DNA from: Selenomonas sputigena
Lineage (GTDB): Bacteria; Bacillota; Negativicutes; Selenomonadales; Selenomonadaceae
Assembly (NCBI RefSeq): GCF_026015965.1
Contig: NZ_CP110383.1
Location: 839,808 to 903,807 of the forward strand
Length of the DNA stretch: 64,000 bases
Direction: 5' to 3'
The notes under the pieces were generated by a model. It was not told where the DNA came from, did not search any database, and saw only the letters and a program-made list of their open reading frames with translations. The position numbers were made by a program, and so were the translations under genes. Positions 41,550 through 50,519 of this stretch are shown in pieces (positions within the stretch are counted from its first letter, which is position 1; each line of letters begins with the position of its first letter).

Positions 41550-42345
41550 CGTTCTGCTCGTCGAGCGCGGCCTTGCCGCGAGCCGCGAGCGCGCGCGCAC
41601 GATGATCATGGAAGGCAGGGTGCTCGTCGACGGCAAGAAGGTCGAAAAGGCGGGGACGGGCGTGAAACCCGAGGCTGAGCTTCGACTTTTAGGCGAGGAG
41701 ATGCCCTATGTGAGCCGCGGCGGGTTGAAGCTGGAAAAGGCTCTCAGAGCCTTTTCCATTTCGCTTGCGGGAAAGACGATGGCGGACATCGGCGCATCGA
41801 CGGGCGGCTTTTCGGACTGCGCCCTGCAGAACGGCGCGACGAAGGTCTACGCCATCGACGTCGGTTACGGTCAGCTCGCGTGGAAACTTCGCACGGACGC
41901 ACGCGTGAAGAACATGGAGCGCACGAACATCCGCCATGTGACGCCAGAGGCGCTCGGTGAGCTCGTCGATTTTGCATCCATCGATGTTGCCTTCATATCG
42001 CTCGCGAAGGTGCTGCCGGCAGTGCGCTCCTTGCTGAAACCGCAGGGCGAAGTCGCGGCTCTGATCAAGCCGCAGTTCGAGGCGGGACGCGAAAATGTCG
42101 GCAAGAAGGGTGTCGTGCGCGATCCGCATGTGCATGAGATCGTAATCCGGGACGTCTTTCGTGCCGCGCAGGAAGCGGGATTTTGCATCCGAGCGCTCTC
42201 TTATTCTCCTGTCAAGGGGCCGGAGGGCAATATCGAGTACCTTATGCACCTCGTTTGCACAGGAGAAGAGTCTGCCGCGTCGGGTGTTTCACAAGAGGAA
42301 ATCGTCGCCGTCGTAGCAGAGGCGCATACGGAATTGGACAAGTAG
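41530..42345 (+). CDS. TlyA family RNA methyltransferase (haemolysin-like)
   Basis: 271 aa from ATG 41530 (MAKERLDVLLVERGL), starting 20 bp inside dxs. N-terminal S4 domain (about 1-60), then an FtsJ/RrmJ-type SAM-binding domain with ADIGASTGGFSDCAL. TlyA orthologues 2'-O-methylate 16S/23S rRNA, which gives capreomycin sensitivity; Firmicute members are often called YqxC. Confidence 0.92.
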   Translation: MAKERLDVLLVERGLAASRERARTMIMEGRVLVDGKKVEKAGTGVKPEAELRLLGEEMPYVSRGGLKLEKALRAFSISLAGKTMADIGASTGGFSDCALQNGATKVYAIDVGYGQLAWKLRTDARVKNMERTNIRHVTPEALGELVDFASIDVAFISLAKVLPAVRSLLKPQGEVAALIKPQFEAGRENVGKKGVVRDPHVHEIVIRDVFRAAQEAGFCIRALSYSPVKGPEGNIEYLMHLVCTGEESAASGVSQEEIVAVVAEAHTELDK

Positions 42346-42356
42346 GCAGGGATTTG

Positions 42357-43208
42357 ATGTTTACCATAGCGGTTTTTCCCAATGTGACGAAGGCGAATAT
42401 TCGTGCGATCCTCGATCGCGTGCTTGCTTTCTTTGCCGATAAGAGGGTGTGCGTGCTGCTTCCAGCGAAGGAGGCGAGACTCTTAGGGCACGAGGAGTAC
42501 GGCATCGAGAACATCAACCGTCATCCGATCGACATGGCGCTGAGCATCGGCGGTGACGGCACGCTTCTGAATGTTTGCCGCCGCGTCTACGAGCAGACCG
42601 TTCCCGTCTGCGGCATCAACTTCGGCACGGTCGGCTTCCTCATCGATATCGAACTGGATGAGATAGAGACGAAGCTGCAGAAGATCCTCGATAAGGAGTA
42701 CCACATCGAGGAAAGGCTCATGCTCTCGGGCTACGTCGTCCATCATGGCAAGAAAAGCTACAAGGGAAGCGCGGTCAACGACATCGTGGTGACGAAGGGC
42801 GGGCTTGCGCGTATGCTGCGCTTCGGACTTTCCATCAACGATACGCGCATCGCGAACTACAAGGCGGACGGACTGATCGTCTCTACAGCGACAGGCTCGA
42901 CGGCGTATTCCCTTTCGGCGGGCGGGCCGATCGTCAATCCACACGTCAAGGCGCTTGTCCTCACGCCGATTTGCCCGCATACCTTCGACATCCGTTCTAT
43001 GGTGATTTCCGAGGACGATACGGTGCGCATGCGCATCAAGGCTGGACATTCCGATATTTTCGTTACCTTCGATGGACAGAAGTCGTTTCAGATTGCCGAT
43101 GAGGATGAGGTGATCGTGCGCAAGGCGAAAAATCCCGCACGCATTGTGAAATTCGGCGACAAGGATTATTACCGCACGATGAAGGAAAAACTTCTGGACA
43201 ATGCCTGA
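42357..43208 (+). CDS. nadK: NAD kinase
   Basis: 283 aa from ATG 42357. Makes NADP from NAD. SIGGDGTLLNVCR is the ATP/NAD motif; GSAVNDIVVT, STATGSTAYSLSAGGPIV and LTPICPHTF are conserved family blocks. Followed by argR and recN, the common Firmicute order tlyA-nadK-argR-recN. Confidence 0.95.
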   Translation: MFTIAVFPNVTKANIRAILDRVLAFFADKRVCVLLPAKEARLLGHEEYGIENINRHPIDMALSIGGDGTLLNVCRRVYEQTVPVCGINFGTVGFLIDIELDEIETKLQKILDKEYHIEERLMLSGYVVHHGKKSYKGSAVNDIVVTKGGLARMLRFGLSINDTRIANYKADGLIVSTATGSTAYSLSAGGPIVNPHVKALVLTPICPHTFDIRSMVISEDDTVRMRIKAGHSDIFVTFDGQKSFQIADEDEVIVRKAKNPARIVKFGDKDYYRTMKEKLLDNA

Positions 43209-43243
43209 GGGAAAGCGCGCTTTCGAGAGAACGGGGGAAGAGC

Positions 43244-43699
43244 ATGAAGGTCAAGCGTCACGCGGTCATTCGTGAAATCATCGAAAACACTGCCATCGAA
43301 ACGCAGGAGGAATTGGCAGCGGCGCTGCGTGCGCGTCAGATCGACGTGACGCAGGCGACCGTGTCGCGTGACATCAAGACGATGATGCTCGTCAAGGTGC
43401 CGGCGGGGAATGGCCGCTATCGCTATGCGCTGCCGAAAGAAAAGGGAGCCGTGCTTTCCAAGGAGCGCATGGCACGCCTCTTTTACGATTCTGTCGTTTC
43501 TCTCGATTACAGTGAGAACATCATCGTCGTCAAGACTCTGCCCGGCGCTGCCAATGCCGTCGCCGCCGTCCTCGATCATACGCCTTGGCAGGAGATCGTC
43601 GGCACGGTGGCGGGCGACGACAGCATCCTCGTCGTCGTCAAGCCTCGGGAGGCGGCGCCCGAGGTCGTGCGGCGCATGGAGAAATTCTTCGCTCAGTGA
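43244..43699 (+). CDS. argR: Arginine repressor ArgR
   Basis: 151 aa. N-terminal winged HTH (TQEELAAALRARQIDVTQATVSRDIKTM) and C-terminal hexamerisation/arginine-binding domain with VAGDDSILVVVKPREAAPEVVRRM. Controls arginine metabolism; none of its usual targets are in this window. Confidence 0.94.
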   Translation: MKVKRHAVIREIIENTAIETQEELAAALRARQIDVTQATVSRDIKTMMLVKVPAGNGRYRYALPKEKGAVLSKERMARLFYDSVVSLDYSENIIVVKTLPGAANAVAAVLDHTPWQEIVGTVAGDDSILVVVKPREAAPEVVRRMEKFFAQ

Positions 43700-43709
43700 G
43701 AGGAACATC

Positions 43710-45425
43710 ATGTTAAAGACATTGACGGTTTGGAATTTTGCCCTTTTGGAGCATGTGAAAATCGAATTTGGTGCGGGGCTGAACATCCTGACGGGTGAGA
43801 CGGGCGCGGGCAAGTCCATCCTCATCGACGCCTTGGGCGCGGTGCTGGGCAAGCGTCTCGCGGCGACCGCCATACGAAGCGGCTGCGAATGGCTGCGCGT
43901 CGAGGCGGTTTTCGATCTGGAAGCGCAGACTGCATTGAAGAGTCTCCTTGAGGAGCAGGCGATTCCTGTGGAGGATGACGAGCTCATCATCACGCGCCAA
44001 GTCTCGCACAAGGGGAAGAATTCCGTCCTCCTGAACGGCTGCCGTGTGACGCTCGCGCTGCTAAAAGAGCTTGGCGCCTATCTCGTCGACATTCACGGGC
44101 AGCACGACAATCTTGCGCTGCTGCGCCCCGAAAACCAGCTTCTCCTCCTCGACACTTCGGATGCCGCCATTGAAAAGCAGCGCGATGTCTATCAGAAAAG
44201 CTTCGCCGCTTGGAACGACTGCAAGAAGCAGCTCAGGGCGAAGGAGGAGGAAGCGAAGAACACGACGGAACGCCTCGATCTCCTGCATTGGCAGGAAAAG
44301 GAAATCGAGGAGGCCGATTTGAAGGAGGGCGAGGACGAGCGCATCGAGGCGGAGATCAAGAAGCTCTCGAACGCCGAAAAGATCTCAGGCTTCGTCGAAG
44401 AATCCTACGCGCTCTTGAACGGCGATGTGGGAGGCAAGGCGCTGAACGTCCTCGCGGCTCTGAGCAAGGTCAAGAAGAACCTCGAATCACTCTCGCGCTT
44501 CGGCAATGAGTTGGACAATGCCTGCAAGATGGTGGAGAACGCCTATTGCGACTTGCAGGAAGCGTCGTATGAGATTCGCGACTACGGCTCCGACATGGAG
44601 TTTGATCCGCATCGGCTCGACTCGTTGGAAAGCCGCATGAGCGTCATCGATAAATTGTGCCGCAAGTATGGTGCGACAACGACGGACGTGCTCGCCCATC
44701 TGGCGAAGGTCAAGGCGGAACTGCAGCGCATCGAGAACTACGATGTCGATTTGGAAGACCTGAAGGCGGCTCTTAAAAACGCCGCGGACACGCTGAAAGA
44801 GGAGGCGCAGAAGCTCACGAAACTGCGCTCCGCCGCTGCCAAGGCGCTCTCTGCGCACGTCGGCGAGCAGATCAAGGCTCTCGGCATGGAGAAGGCGCAC
44901 TTTTCCATCGCGCTCCGTGCAGCAGACTACAGTGCAACGGGAGCGGACGACATCGTCATGCTCTTCTCGGCGAATGCGGGCGAGAAGGAGCAGCCGCTGC
45001 AGGACGTCGCCTCGGGCGGCGAGCTTTCGCGCGTGGCTCTCGCCGTCAAGGCTGTTTCGGCCGCGAATGATGATTCGCCGCCGAGCATGGTATTTGACGA
45101 GATCGACACGGGCATTGGCGGCAAGACGGCGCGCATGGTCGCCGAACGCATCGCCATGGTCGCTTTGCACAGGCAAGTCCTCTGCATCACGCATCTGCCG
45201 CAGATCGCCTGCATGGCGGACGCGCATCTTTACATCCACAAGGAGACGCAGGAGGGGCGCACGCTGACGGAAGTGCAGCTCCTCGCCGAGGGCGAGCGCA
45301 TCAACGAGATCGCACGCATGGCGTCGGGCAGCGACATCACGGCGGCTGCGCTTGACAATGCGCGGGAAATGGTGGATAATGCTAGAATTAAACGCGCTGA
45401 AATCAGCCGCAGTTTCTCGAAATAA
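43710..45425 (+). CDS. recN: DNA repair protein RecN
   Basis: 571 aa from ATG 43710 (MLKTLTVWNFALLEHVKIEF), GAGAGGAAC upstream. SMC-like double-strand-break repair ATPase: Walker A GETGAGKS, two coiled-coil arms (about 170-370), signature VASGGELSRVALAVK and Walker B VFDEIDTGIGGKTA at the C-terminus. Confidence 0.96.
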   Translation: MLKTLTVWNFALLEHVKIEFGAGLNILTGETGAGKSILIDALGAVLGKRLAATAIRSGCEWLRVEAVFDLEAQTALKSLLEEQAIPVEDDELIITRQVSHKGKNSVLLNGCRVTLALLKELGAYLVDIHGQHDNLALLRPENQLLLLDTSDAAIEKQRDVYQKSFAAWNDCKKQLRAKEEEAKNTTERLDLLHWQEKEIEEADLKEGEDERIEAEIKKLSNAEKISGFVEESYALLNGDVGGKALNVLAALSKVKKNLESLSRFGNELDNACKMVENAYCDLQEASYEIRDYGSDMEFDPHRLDSLESRMSVIDKLCRKYGATTTDVLAHLAKVKAELQRIENYDVDLEDLKAALKNAADTLKEEAQKLTKLRSAAAKALSAHVGEQIKALGMEKAHFSIALRAADYSATGADDIVMLFSANAGEKEQPLQDVASGGELSRVALAVKAVSAANDDSPPSMVFDEIDTGIGGKTARMVAERIAMVALHRQVLCITHLPQIACMADAHLYIHKETQEGRTLTEVQLLAEGERINEIARMASGSDITAAALDNAREMVDNARIKRAEISRSFSK

Positions 45426-45435
45426 AGGGGAAAAT

Positions 45436-45984
45436 ATGTACGAAGATTTGTTGGAGAAAAAGCTCCGGAGTGAAAACATCTACGACGGCGTCCTGCTCCA
45501 TGTTCGGCGCGATACGGTGACGTTGCCGAACGGTAGGGAAGCCGTGCGCGAGTGGGTTAGGCATCCCGGCGCTTCCGCCGTCCTGCCCGTGTTCGAGGAC
45601 GGTACGGTGCTGCTCGTGCGCCAGTACCGCTATCCCGTCGACCGCGTCACGCTTGAGATCCCAGCGGGCAAGCTCGACTCTCCGAAGGAAGATCCGCTCG
45701 CGTGCGCCGTGCGCGAACTTTCGGAGGAGACGGGATACACGGCAAAGCATTGGGCAAAGCTCACGACGATCGGCACGACCGTCGGGTTTTCCAATGAGTA
45801 TATCCATATCTACGCCGCGCACGATTTGCAGGCGGGCGAGCAGCATACGGACGACGATGAGTTTATCCACGTCGTCAAGATGCCGCTCGAAGAGGCCGTA
45901 GAGCGCGTCAAAACCGGCGAGATCTTCGATGCGAAGTCCGTGACAGCAATTCTCATGACGGCGCTCGGCAAAGCGAAACACTGA
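45436..45984 (+). CDS. NUDIX hydrolase, ADP-ribose pyrophosphatase type
   Basis: 182 aa from ATG 45436. Nudix box GKLDSPKEDPLACAVREL-SEETGY is intact except for one extra residue between the first Gly and Glu. The preceding VRQYRYPVDRVTLEIPAG is typical of ADP-ribose pyrophosphatases. Hydrolyses ADP-ribose to AMP and ribose-5-phosphate. Confidence 0.9.
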   Translation: MYEDLLEKKLRSENIYDGVLLHVRRDTVTLPNGREAVREWVRHPGASAVLPVFEDGTVLLVRQYRYPVDRVTLEIPAGKLDSPKEDPLACAVRELSEETGYTAKHWAKLTTIGTTVGFSNEYIHIYAAHDLQAGEQHTDDDEFIHVVKMPLEEAVERVKTGEIFDAKSVTAILMTALGKAKH

Positions 45985-45997
45985 TGGGAGGCGGAAT

Positions 45998-46624
45998 ATG
46001 TTTGGTTCTGATTTGATGTGGTTCATCGCGGGTATCCCGGGAATTTTGATTGCCATGGTCGTGCACGAGTATTCCCACGCACGCGTCGCCGTTGCCATGG
46101 GCGACATGACGCCGCGCCTCATGGGCAGACTCACGCTCAATCCCAAGGCGCACATCGATCCCATCGGGCTTTTGACGCTGTTCCTCGTTCATTTCGGCTG
46201 GGCGAAGCCCGTGATGATAAATCCGAGGAATTTTCGCGACATGCGCAAGGGCGAAGTCCTCGTGGCTCTGGCAGGGCCGGCATCCAACCTTGTCATAGCA
46301 TTTCTGGCCATGCTTTTTTTTGCTGTCTACGCGCGCCTCGGTCTGCCTGTATCGCAGGGCTTTTATACGGTCATGCAGCTTCTCGCGCTGATCAACGTCA
46401 ACTTCGCTGTGTTCAATATGATACCGCTGCCACCTCTTGACGGTTCACGCGTACTCATGGCATTCTTGCCGGGGCGCTGGGCGTATGAACTCATGCGTCT
46501 GGAACGCTACACATTCATCATTCTCATCCTGCTGATCATGGTCGGGCCGTTCGCGCGCCTCTTGGGAGCCGTCTCCTGGGCGATCTACTCCACGCTCGCG
46601 GCGGTCGTCGGTCTGCTCATCTGA
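45998..46624 (+). CDS. Site-2 protease family membrane metalloprotease
   Basis: 208 aa, several membrane helices. Zinc motif VVHEYSHARVA (HExxH) near residue 22 and third ligand region FNMIPLPPLDGSRVL (NPxPxxDG type). Short M50B-type with no PDZ domain, as in many Firmicutes before scpA. Substrate unknown. Confidence 0.9.
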   Translation: MFGSDLMWFIAGIPGILIAMVVHEYSHARVAVAMGDMTPRLMGRLTLNPKAHIDPIGLLTLFLVHFGWAKPVMINPRNFRDMRKGEVLVALAGPASNLVIAFLAMLFFAVYARLGLPVSQGFYTVMQLLALINVNFAVFNMIPLPPLDGSRVLMAFLPGRWAYELMRLERYTFIILILLIMVGPFARLLGAVSWAIYSTLAAVVGLLI

Positions 46625-46633
46625 TTCGCTCTC

Positions 46634-47356
46634 ATGGACAAGTATACGGTACGGCTCAATGCTTTTGAAGGGCCGATGGATCTCCTCATGCATCTCATCG
46701 AGAAGAATAAGATCGACATCTACGATATCCCGATGGCGGTTCTGACCGAACAGTATATGAACTACCTTGCAGAGATGCAGGAGTTTGATATCGAGGTTGC
46801 GAGCGAATTCATCGTCATGGCGGCGACGCTTCTGCAGATCAAGTCGCGCATGATGCTGCCGAAGCCGCCGAAAGAAAAGGAGGAGGAAGAAGAGGAAGAT
46901 CCGCGCAGGGAACTTGTGGAGCGCATCTTGGAGTACCGCCGCTTCCGCCGCGTCAGCGTGGAACTCGACGGTCTTGCCGCGCTGCAGGAGAGGGTGTTTG
47001 CGCGCAAGCCGCTGCCGCTTCCCGTGCGCCGTTTGCCGCCTGAGGAAATGTCCGTTGCCCTGCTCGTCGACGCCTTCCGCATCGCCATGGAGGTGCGAGA
47101 GGAGATCACGATTCCGAAGGCGCTTGTAGCGCCCGACGCCTACAGCATACAGGGAAAGATGGAGGACATCCTCGTGCTCCTTGACCGCGAGGGTGGGCAG
47201 ATGCCGTTTGCCGCCGCATTCCCGTCAGGCACGCGTGCGGAACTCATCGTTTCCTTTCTTGCGCTGTTGGAGCTGATCAAGCTCCATTCCGTCGTGATTC
47301 GCCAGGGCGATCTTTTTGGCGATATTCTTGTTTGCCTAAGGACGAGTGATCACTGA
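46634..47356 (+). CDS. scpA: Segregation and condensation protein A
   Basis: 240 aa kleisin of the SMC-ScpAB condensin. N-terminal FEGPMDLLMHLIEKNKIDIYDIPMAVLTEQYM binds the Smc neck; an acidic linker (KEKEEEEEEDPRRE) and C-terminal winged helix follow. Stop overlaps scpB start. Confidence 0.95.
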   Translation: MDKYTVRLNAFEGPMDLLMHLIEKNKIDIYDIPMAVLTEQYMNYLAEMQEFDIEVASEFIVMAATLLQIKSRMMLPKPPKEKEEEEEEDPRRELVERILEYRRFRRVSVELDGLAALQERVFARKPLPLPVRRLPPEEMSVALLVDAFRIAMEVREEITIPKALVAPDAYSIQGKMEDILVLLDREGGQMPFAAAFPSGTRAELIVSFLALLELIKLHSVVIRQGDLFGDILVCLRTSDH

Positions 47357-48024
47357 TGTTTATGGAAGAAATGCAGGCGCCTTTGGAGGCGCTGCTTTTT
47401 GTGCGCGGCGAGCCAGTGACGGCAATGCAGCTCAAGGAGATCCTGCAGGTTGACGAGGAGAGCCTAGCCGAGCTTTTGGCGCTTTATGCGAAGACGTTGG
47501 AGGAGCGTGGGAGCGGTCTCATGTTGCATCGTGTCGCGGGAGGCTTTCAGCTTGTCACACGCCCCGAGTGTCATGCCTATGTGCAGAAGCTTGCAGAGGT
47601 GCAGGACAGAAAACTCACGACGCCGACCTTGGAGACGCTCTCGATCGTCGCCTTCAAGCAGCCGATCACGAAGCAGGAAATCGAGCACATCCGCGGTGTG
47701 CGCGTCGAGCGAGCGCTGCAGAAGCTCCTGGAGATGGAGCTGATCGAAGAAGTAGGCAGGAAGCCTGTTCTAGGACGGCCGATCCTCTACGGCACGACGG
47801 ATGTCTTTCTCAAGTGCTTCGGACTCAATGCACTGAGCGACCTGCCTGCTTTGCCGGCCTTGGAAGAGGTGGCGGAAGAAGGAGACGTGCAGCTTGAATT
47901 GCTCGCCGCCGATGGGGATGCTCAGACCGAGGAAGAAGAATCGTCGGAAGCGCTGACAGAAGATGGCGCAGAACGTGCTGAGGAGATTGACGAAGCCTTG
48001 CATACGGAGGAAAAAATTGATTGA
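47356..48024 (+). CDS. scpB: Segregation and condensation protein B
   Basis: 222 aa. Tandem winged helices (about 5-165; PLEALLFVRGEPVTAMQLKEIL, LETLSIVAFKQPITKQEIEHIRGV, GRPILYGTTDVFLKCFGL) and an acidic, probably disordered tail of about 55 residues. Dimer that binds ScpA. The next gene starts 8 bp inside it. Confidence 0.95.
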   Translation: MFMEEMQAPLEALLFVRGEPVTAMQLKEILQVDEESLAELLALYAKTLEERGSGLMLHRVAGGFQLVTRPECHAYVQKLAEVQDRKLTTPTLETLSIVAFKQPITKQEIEHIRGVRVERALQKLLEMELIEEVGRKPVLGRPILYGTTDVFLKCFGLNALSDLPALPALEEVAEEGDVQLELLAADGDAQTEEEESSEALTEDGAERAEEIDEALHTEEKID

Positions 48025-50503
48025 ATTATTGGCTCCTGCAGGGAGCAGGGAGGCGTTGACGGCCGCTGTGGAAAGCGGCGCTGACGCCGTCTATCTGGCA
48101 GGCAATATGTTCGGTGCACGCGCCTATGCGGATAACTTCGACGAAGATGGACTGCGCGAGGCGATCGCCTTCGCCCACAGCCGTGATGTGCGCGTGCATG
48201 TGACGGTCAACACCATCGTACGCGATGAGGAGATGGCGGCACTCTCCCGCTACCTGCGCTTCCTCTATGAGGCGGGTGCGGACGCCGCGCTCGTGCAGGA
48301 TCTCGGCGTTTATCGGCTCGCGCGTCAGGCGGCGCCCAGTCTGCCGCTGCATGCGAGCACGCAGATGACCGTGCACAATCTGGAAGGCGTGCTCCTTCTT
48401 CAGGAGATGGGCTTTGAGCGAGTCGTGCTCTCGCGCGAGCTTTCGTTGGAGGATATCCGCTATATCACGGCGCACTGTCAGGTGGAGATTGAGACTTTCG
48501 TGCATGGGGCGCTTTGCGTCTGCTACTCGGGGCAGTGTCTGATGAGCAGCATGATCGGCGGCAGGAGCGGCAATCGCGGTCGCTGTGCGCAGCCGTGTCG
48601 TCTGCCCTATACGCTTGTAGATGAGACGGGCGCGGATGTTCTCGGCAAGGATGCGGGGCAGTTCCTGCTCTCGCCCAAGGATTTGAAAACCATTGAGCTT
48701 TTGCCGGAACTCTTGGAGAGCGGCATCGCTTCGCTGAAGATCGAAGGGCGCATGAAGCGTCCCGAGTACGTCGCTGTCGTCGTCGACGCCTATCGCCGCG
48801 CCATCGACGCCGTCGAGGCAGGCAGGGGACTGCCGAGCGCGGCAGAGGATGAAAAGGCGCTCGCGCAGATCTTCAACCGCGATTTCACGACGGCCTACCT
48901 AAAGGAGCGTCCGGGGCGCACGATGATGAGCGATTCCCGGCCGAACAATCGCGGCCTTCTTGTCGGACGCGTCTTGGAAAATGACAGGACGGCGGGGCGC
49001 GTGAAGCTGAAGCTCTCGGGCGATCTGGCCGAGGGAGATCAACTGGATTTCTGGGTCAAGGTCGGCGGCAGGAAGACGGCGACGGTGACGGATCTCCGCG
49101 ACAAGAAGGGTCGCTCCTGTCCTACGGCGAAGGCGGGCGAGGAGGTCACATTGCCTCTCGATGCGCCCGTGAAGCCGCACGACCGCGTATTCAAGGTGTT
49201 CGACGCACATCTCATGGAGAAGGCGCGCGGCTTTTTCCGCGCGGGCGCTCCCGTGCGGCGCGTGCCCGTGGCGGCGCATGTTTGCGTGCGCCTCGGCGAG
49301 CCTCTTTCCATCAAGTTGCGTGACCGGGACGGCTTTAGAGCGCAGGCAAAGACGGAGTTTCATGCGGAATCTGCAAAGAAGCGACCGTTGGATGCAGCGA
49401 CTGTTGAAAAGCAGCTGAGTCGCATCGGTACGACGATCTTTTCCTTAGGGGAGGTCTCCCTCGATATTGAGGATGGCGTGATGGTTCCCGTCAGCGAGAT
49501 CAACGAGGCGCGGCGCAGGGCGTTCGCTGCCTTGCAGGAAGAGCGCATGGCGCACTATCGCCGCGCTGCCCTGCCGGCATTCCGCTACGAAGAAGCGCCT
49601 GCCCGCGCCAGAGGCAGGGTTGATGCGCGGATCGCGGCGGCGACGGACACGCTCGCCGGCGTGCGCGAGGCGCTGCGCTCAGGTGCCGACGAGATCGTCT
49701 TCGGCGGCGATTCCTACCATCATCGTGCGATTCTCCTGCGCGACTACGCGGAGGCGGCGCAGCTCGCACGCGGCGCAGGATGCGCCATCGTGTTCAACAC
49801 GCCGCGCCTCGTGCTGCGCCGCGATATGGCGGCATGGAAAAAACTCGTCGAGGGTTTCGTGAGCCTTTCCCCCGACGCCGTCAGTGTCCACAACTTTGGC
49901 ACGCTCCGCGTCGTGCGCGAGGCGGGGCTGAAGTTTTATGCCGATGCGTCGCTTCCCGTCATCAACTGCCGGGCGCTTGCGGAGCTTGCAGAAATGGGAG
50001 CGAGCCGCGCCGTTCTTTCGCCCGAGCTTACGCTGGAACAGGCGGGGGTGCTTGCCGCGCGTGCGCCTTTTCCCGTCGAGTGCATCGTCGAGGGAAATCT
50101 TGAACTCATGGTATCTGAATACTGCGCCTTGGGCAGTTTTCTCGGCGATGCAGCGTCAGGCTCGTGTTCGATGCCGTGCTGCAAGGGAAAGACGCGCTAC
50201 GCCTTGCTGGACAGGAAGGACATGAAATTTCCGCTCGTATTCGACCAGTCATGCCACATGCACGTCCTCAACGGCAAGCGCCTTTCGATGCTGCTTCATG
50301 CGATGGAGTTTGCGCCGCGCGGCATCTCTTTTTTACGCATCGACGGGCGCTTCATGGAAGCGGCGGAACTGGGAAGACGCGTGCGCCTTTACAAGGAATG
50401 GAGCCGTTTTTCAGGCACGCTCATCAAGGAGCAGGAGGAATATCTGAAGGAGCTTGAGGGCAAGGATGTGACGCGCGGCCATTATTTCCGCGGCGTGCAG
50501 TAA
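48017..50503 (+). CDS. U32 family peptidase, long form with DUF3656-like region
   Basis: 828 aa from TTG 48017 (IELLAPAGSREALTAAVESG), GGAGG 6 bases upstream; overlaps scpB. N-terminal U32 core with ETFVHGALCVCYSGQCLMSS and NRGRCAQPCRLPY (Cys-rich), followed by a middle domain (about 290-520) and a second half repeating the barrel theme with CCKGK and C-terminal MEFAPRGISFLRIDGR. Related E. coli RlhA introduces 5-hydroxycytidine in 23S rRNA; same role here is inference. Confidence 0.85.
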   Translation: MIELLAPAGSREALTAAVESGADAVYLAGNMFGARAYADNFDEDGLREAIAFAHSRDVRVHVTVNTIVRDEEMAALSRYLRFLYEAGADAALVQDLGVYRLARQAAPSLPLHASTQMTVHNLEGVLLLQEMGFERVVLSRELSLEDIRYITAHCQVEIETFVHGALCVCYSGQCLMSSMIGGRSGNRGRCAQPCRLPYTLVDETGADVLGKDAGQFLLSPKDLKTIELLPELLESGIASLKIEGRMKRPEYVAVVVDAYRRAIDAVEAGRGLPSAAEDEKALAQIFNRDFTTAYLKERPGRTMMSDSRPNNRGLLVGRVLENDRTAGRVKLKLSGDLAEGDQLDFWVKVGGRKTATVTDLRDKKGRSCPTAKAGEEVTLPLDAPVKPHDRVFKVFDAHLMEKARGFFRAGAPVRRVPVAAHVCVRLGEPLSIKLRDRDGFRAQAKTEFHAESAKKRPLDAATVEKQLSRIGTTIFSLGEVSLDIEDGVMVPVSEINEARRRAFAALQEERMAHYRRAALPAFRYEEAPARARGRVDARIAAATDTLAGVREALRSGADEIVFGGDSYHHRAILLRDYAEAAQLARGAGCAIVFNTPRLVLRRDMAAWKKLVEGFVSLSPDAVSVHNFGTLRVVREAGLKFYADASLPVINCRALAELAEMGASRAVLSPELTLEQAGVLAARAPFPVECIVEGNLELMVSEYCALGSFLGDAASGSCSMPCCKGKTRYALLDRKDMKFPLVFDQSCHMHVLNGKRLSMLLHAMEFAPRGISFLRIDGRFMEAAELGRRVRLYKEWSRFSGTLIKEQEEYLKELEGKDVTRGHYFRGVQ

Positions 50504-50519
50504 AAGAGAAAGGTTATGT